Of a stretch of 13,211 bases of DNA, positions 12,695 to 13,211 are shown one piece after another. This stretch comes from JBFHRE01 sp036745195 (GTDB lineage: Bacteria > Actinomycetota > Acidimicrobiia > Spongiisociales > ZC4RG35). A program made the translations under genes and the position numbers. Location: assembly GCA_036745195.1 (NCBI GenBank), contig DAIOGO010000071.1, positions 1 through 13,211 of the forward strand. Reading direction: 5' to 3'. Positions within the stretch are counted from its first letter, which is position 1; each line of letters opens with the position of its first letter. The notes under the pieces were generated by a model. It ran no database searches. It was not told the origin of the DNA and saw only the letters and a list, made by a program, of their open reading frames with translations.

Positions 12695-13211
12695 CCAAAC
12701 GATGGACATTGCTCCTCGTAGCGCTCGCCATGACCTTGGCGGCCTGCGGGAGCACCACCGAGACGACCGAGCCGGCCGCAGCCACCACCACCGAGGCTAC
12801 GACCGCCACCACCACCGCCTCGACAGAACCGATGGAAGACGTAACCCTCCGCTGGATGACTCGCCCCGACAATCCCGAAGAGGCCGCGGTGTACGGATCG
12901 ATCAGCGACGGACTCGGTCTCGAGGGCATCACCTTGGAATACGAGCCCGGCGACAACGAAGGTTCCAGCTACCAGGACAAGCTCCTCACCGCCCTCTCCG
13001 CAGGAACGGCACCGGACGTGTTCTGGATTCCGGGCACCGACGTGGCACGCTTCGTTCAGGAGGGTGCGATCCTCGACCTGCGTGAGTATGCCGCTGCCAC
13101 CGGGCACAGCGACGCCGACTTCTACCCGGGCCCGATGGGCCACCTCACCACCGATCCGGCGACCGGACAGCCGGGAGACAAGTTGTGGGGTCTCCCCCGC
13201 GACGTCTCCAC
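12691..13211 (+). CDS. Extracellular solute-binding lipoprotein of a sugar ABC transporter (3' end outside window)
   Basis: This is a partial gene; 173 residues are visible. GTG 12691 starts it, with a strong AAAGGAG (12676-12682) 8 nt upstream, and its first bases overlap the regulator's stop (GTGA). The protein begins MTKRWTLLLVALAMTLAACG: a short charged start, a hydrophobic core and a lipobox LAAC with Cys19 as the lipidated residue. A Thr/Glu/Ala-rich linker (20-47) follows. The mature domain starts VTLRWMTRPDNPEEAAVYGS and includes GSSYQDKLLTALSAGTAPDV (about 92-111), FWIPGTDVARFVQEGAILDL and KLWGLPRDVS. These match family 1 binding proteins such as MalE and UgpB, where AGTAPDV is a hallmark. 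The substrate is likely an oligosaccharide, sugar or polyol. Permease genes probably lie just beyond the window. Confidence 0.93.
   Translation, partial: MTKRWTLLLVALAMTLAACGSTTETTEPAAATTTEATTATTTASTEPMEDVTLRWMTRPDNPEEAAVYGSISDGLGLEGITLEYEPGDNEGSSYQDKLLTALSAGTAPDVFWIPGTDVARFVQEGAILDLREYAAATGHSDADFYPGPMGHLTTDPATGQPGDKLWGLPRDVS

Noticed and set aside
1..13211. tRNA, rRNA, transposase, integrase or toxin-antitoxin genes
   Set aside because: None could be recognised on either strand; the RHH-like tail at 439 has no partner toxin gene beside it.

Overview
The window looks like a high-GC actinobacterium, probably from a deep uncultured lineage such as Acidimicrobiia. This is an inference from base composition, GTG/TTG starts, actinobacterial protein style and a gene order close to the actinobacterial comEA-comEC-holA-rpsT-lepA-hemW block. 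A 10-N run at 9407-9416 marks it as draft assembly. No rRNA, tRNA, CRISPR array, transposase or phage gene is visible.

Layout. Positions 1-438 hold no gene. They carry two copies of a ~132-bp intergenic repeat about 199 bp apart, rich in C/G-run hairpins, and the second copy runs into a degenerate 7-bp tandem array. A promoter with an embedded perfect palindrome then precedes a 169-aa uncharacterised protein with a ribbon-helix-helix-like tail (439-948), possibly an autorepressor. Positions 962-6196 are mostly housekeeping: hemW and lepA (minus, overlapping 8 bp), rpsT and a trimeric-type purine nucleoside phosphorylase (plus), and holA (minus), whose stop codon abuts that of the phosphorylase. 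From 6217 to 7517 lie two divergent genes that I could not assign to characterised families: a small exported protein, and a four-helix membrane protein with a degenerate GGDEF domain. The DNA-uptake genes comEC and comEA follow on the minus strand (7534-10169). comEC is broken in this assembly by an in-frame TAA plus the N run. From 10294 all genes are on the plus strand: a coiled-coil DivIVA-like protein, a class III-type polyphosphate kinase 2, a DeoR-family regulator with a near-consensus promoter, and the start of a sugar-ABC-transporter lipoprotein cut off by the window edge.

How the parts fit. lepA, rpsT and hemW concern translation and haem handling. holA (DNA polymerase III delta) concerns replication. 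comEA/comEC form the DNA receptor and inner-membrane channel of natural transformation. The DeoR regulator and the lipoprotein overlap by GTGA and probably open a carbohydrate-uptake operon controlled by the regulator, which may also control its own promoter through repeated TTTCG/CGAAA elements.

Recurring signal. Several genes (439, 6669 minus, 6723, 11834, possibly 10941) have a -10-like hexamer ending 6-9 nt before the start codon and no Shine-Dalgarno sequence, which suggests leaderless mRNAs. I found no clearly new multi-gene system. The best leads are the palindrome plus 169-aa gene, the degenerate GGDEF membrane protein, the interrupted comEC and the edge repeats.
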